A stretch of 13,626 nucleotides of DNA from Rhizobium sp. Q54. GTDB taxonomy: Bacteria > Pseudomonadota > Alphaproteobacteria > Rhizobiales > Beijerinckiaceae. A model generated the notes under the pieces. That model had not been told where the DNA came from, did not search any database, and was given only the letters and a program-made list of their open reading frames with translations. The position numbers and the translations under genes are program-made. The DNA lies in assembly GCA_945903655.1 (NCBI GenBank), contig CAMDOY010000063.1, positions 1 through 13,626 of the forward strand, read 5' to 3'. Positions 12,830-13,626 of the stretch are shown here, in pieces; within the stretch, counting starts at the first letter, position 1, and each line of letters starts with the position of its first letter.

Positions 12830-13626
12830 TCACTCCGCAGGCTTTGTTTGAGGCGTCGTCGTCGCGGGCGGCTTGGCGCGCAGGCGCGTGATATATTCGC
12901 CCGCCGTGCCCAGGATGCCCTTGGGCAGGAAAATGGTGACGAGGATGAAGAGAAGGCCCAGCGCAAAGAGCCAGAGTTCGGGCAGGGCGCCGGTGAACCA
13001 GGTCTTGGCGAAGTTGACGAGCACTGCGCCGAGCGCCGCGCCCACCAATGTGCCGCGTCCGCCCACCGCCACCCAGATGACCGCTTCGATGGAATTGGCG
13101 GGGGAGAATTCGCTGGGGTTGATGATGCCGACCTGCGGCACATAGAGCGCGCCCGCAACCCCTGCCATCATGGCGGACAATGTGAAGACAAGGACCTTGT
13201 AGGTCTCGACCCGGTAGCCGATGAAGCGCGTGCGCGTTTCGGCGTCGCGGATGGCGATCAGCACCTTGCCGAACTTGGAGATGACCACGGCGCGGGCGAT
13301 GAGATAGCCGACGCCCAGCGCGATGGCGGAGATGGAGAACAGCGCCGCGCGCGTGCCATCGGCCTGTACGTTGAAGCCGAGGATGTCCTTGAAATCGGTC
13401 AGGCCATTGTTGCCGCCAAAGCCCATGTCGTTGCGGAAGAAGGCCAGCAGCAGCGCATAGGTCATGGCCTGCGTGATGATGGACAGATAGACGCCGGTGA
13501 CGCGCGAGCGGAACGCGAACCAGCCGAAGCAGAAGGCGAGCACGCCCGGAACCAGCAGCACCATCATCATGGCGTAAGAGAAGGAGTTGAAGCCCCACCA
13601 GGTCATGGGCAGCTCCTTCCAGTTCA
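12830..13626 (-). CDS. urtC: Urea ABC transporter permease UrtC, C-terminal part (N-terminus beyond right edge)
   Basis: Only the last 264 residues are in the window; full-length UrtC is roughly 350-390. The frame is open to the right edge and reads NWKELP before the first visible methionine (13606), a continuation I recognise from inside UrtC, so that methionine is not the start. Signatures are FGWFAFRSRVTGVYLSIITQ, FFRNDMGFGGNNGLTDFKDI, IAIRDAETRTRFIGYRVE, and VGIINPSEFSPANSIEAVIW followed by VGGRGTLVGAALGAVLVN. The protein is an inner-membrane permease with several hydrophobic helices, forming the urea channel with UrtB. The operon promoter, probably upstream of urtA and responsive to nitrogen supply as in other bacteria, is not in view. 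Confidence 0.95.
   Translation of the reverse strand, partial: NWKELPMTWWGFNSFSYAMMMVLLVPGVLAFCFGWFAFRSRVTGVYLSIITQAMTYALLLAFFRNDMGFGGNNGLTDFKDILGFNVQADGTRAALFSISAIALGVGYLIARAVVISKFGKVLIAIRDAETRTRFIGYRVETYKVLVFTLSAMMAGVAGALYVPQVGIINPSEFSPANSIEAVIWVAVGGRGTLVGAALGAVLVNFAKTWFTGALPELWLFALGLLFILVTIFLPKGILGTAGEYITRLRAKPPATTTPQTKPAE

Noticed and set aside
12826..13158. Upstream extension of urtD to 13158.
   Set aside because: It lies within urtC in another frame, is Arg/Ser-rich, and has no counterpart in UrtD; the ATG at 12825 has a good ribosome-binding site.
13600..13606. ATG at 13606 as the start of urtC.
   Set aside because: The upstream residues NWKELP continue the conserved UrtC sequence and the frame is open to the edge, so this methionine is internal.

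Overview
The window looks like chromosomal DNA from a GC-rich alphaproteobacterium, most likely of the Hyphomicrobiales (Rhizobiales). That is an inference from the strongly GC-biased codon use, from protein sequences close to those families as I know them, and from a urea ABC transporter placed directly upstream of a urease operon. I see no tRNA, rRNA, insertion sequence, CRISPR array or prophage. Nearly all of the sequence is coding; the largest gap is about 200 bases (664-867).

Left edge (1-663), minus strand: the first 58 codons of an Xre/MbcA/ParS-type (DUF2384) antitoxin-like protein run off the left end. A perfect 7-bp-arm palindrome overlaps its likely -10 box. To its right lies a small four-helix membrane protein with a His-rich patch, of unassigned function.

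Valine-degradation block (868-5435), plus strand: mmsA (methylmalonate-semialdehyde dehydrogenase), an isobutyryl-CoA-dehydrogenase-like acyl-CoA dehydrogenase, and mmsB (3-hydroxyisobutyrate dehydrogenase). A minus-strand DUF1186/SEC-C protein is inserted between mmsA and the other two. The hydratase and the 3-hydroxyisobutyryl-CoA hydrolase that would complete the path from isobutyryl-CoA are not in the window.

Urea block (13626 down to 5432), minus strand: urtC (partial)-urtD-urtE-ureD-ureAB (gamma and beta subunits fused)-ureC-ABM-fold protein-ureE-ureF-DUF3995-like membrane protein-ureG. All genes point the same way, with gaps of at most 27 bases and several start/stop overlaps, so they probably form one transcript that starts beyond the right edge. 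UrtCDE, with UrtA and UrtB expected outside the window, would import urea. UreAB and UreC form the nickel urease. UreD, UreF, UreG and UreE load the nickel. Two non-standard passengers sit inside the operon: an ABM-domain protein, whose ribosome-binding site lies in a strong hairpin, and a small membrane protein. The urea and valine blocks converge with overlapping stop codons at 5432-5435.

The urease and valine genes are well-known families. The less ordinary points are the fused UreAB, the pentapeptide His-repeat tail of UreE, the two passenger genes, the hairpin before the ABM gene, and the antitoxin with its operator at the left edge.
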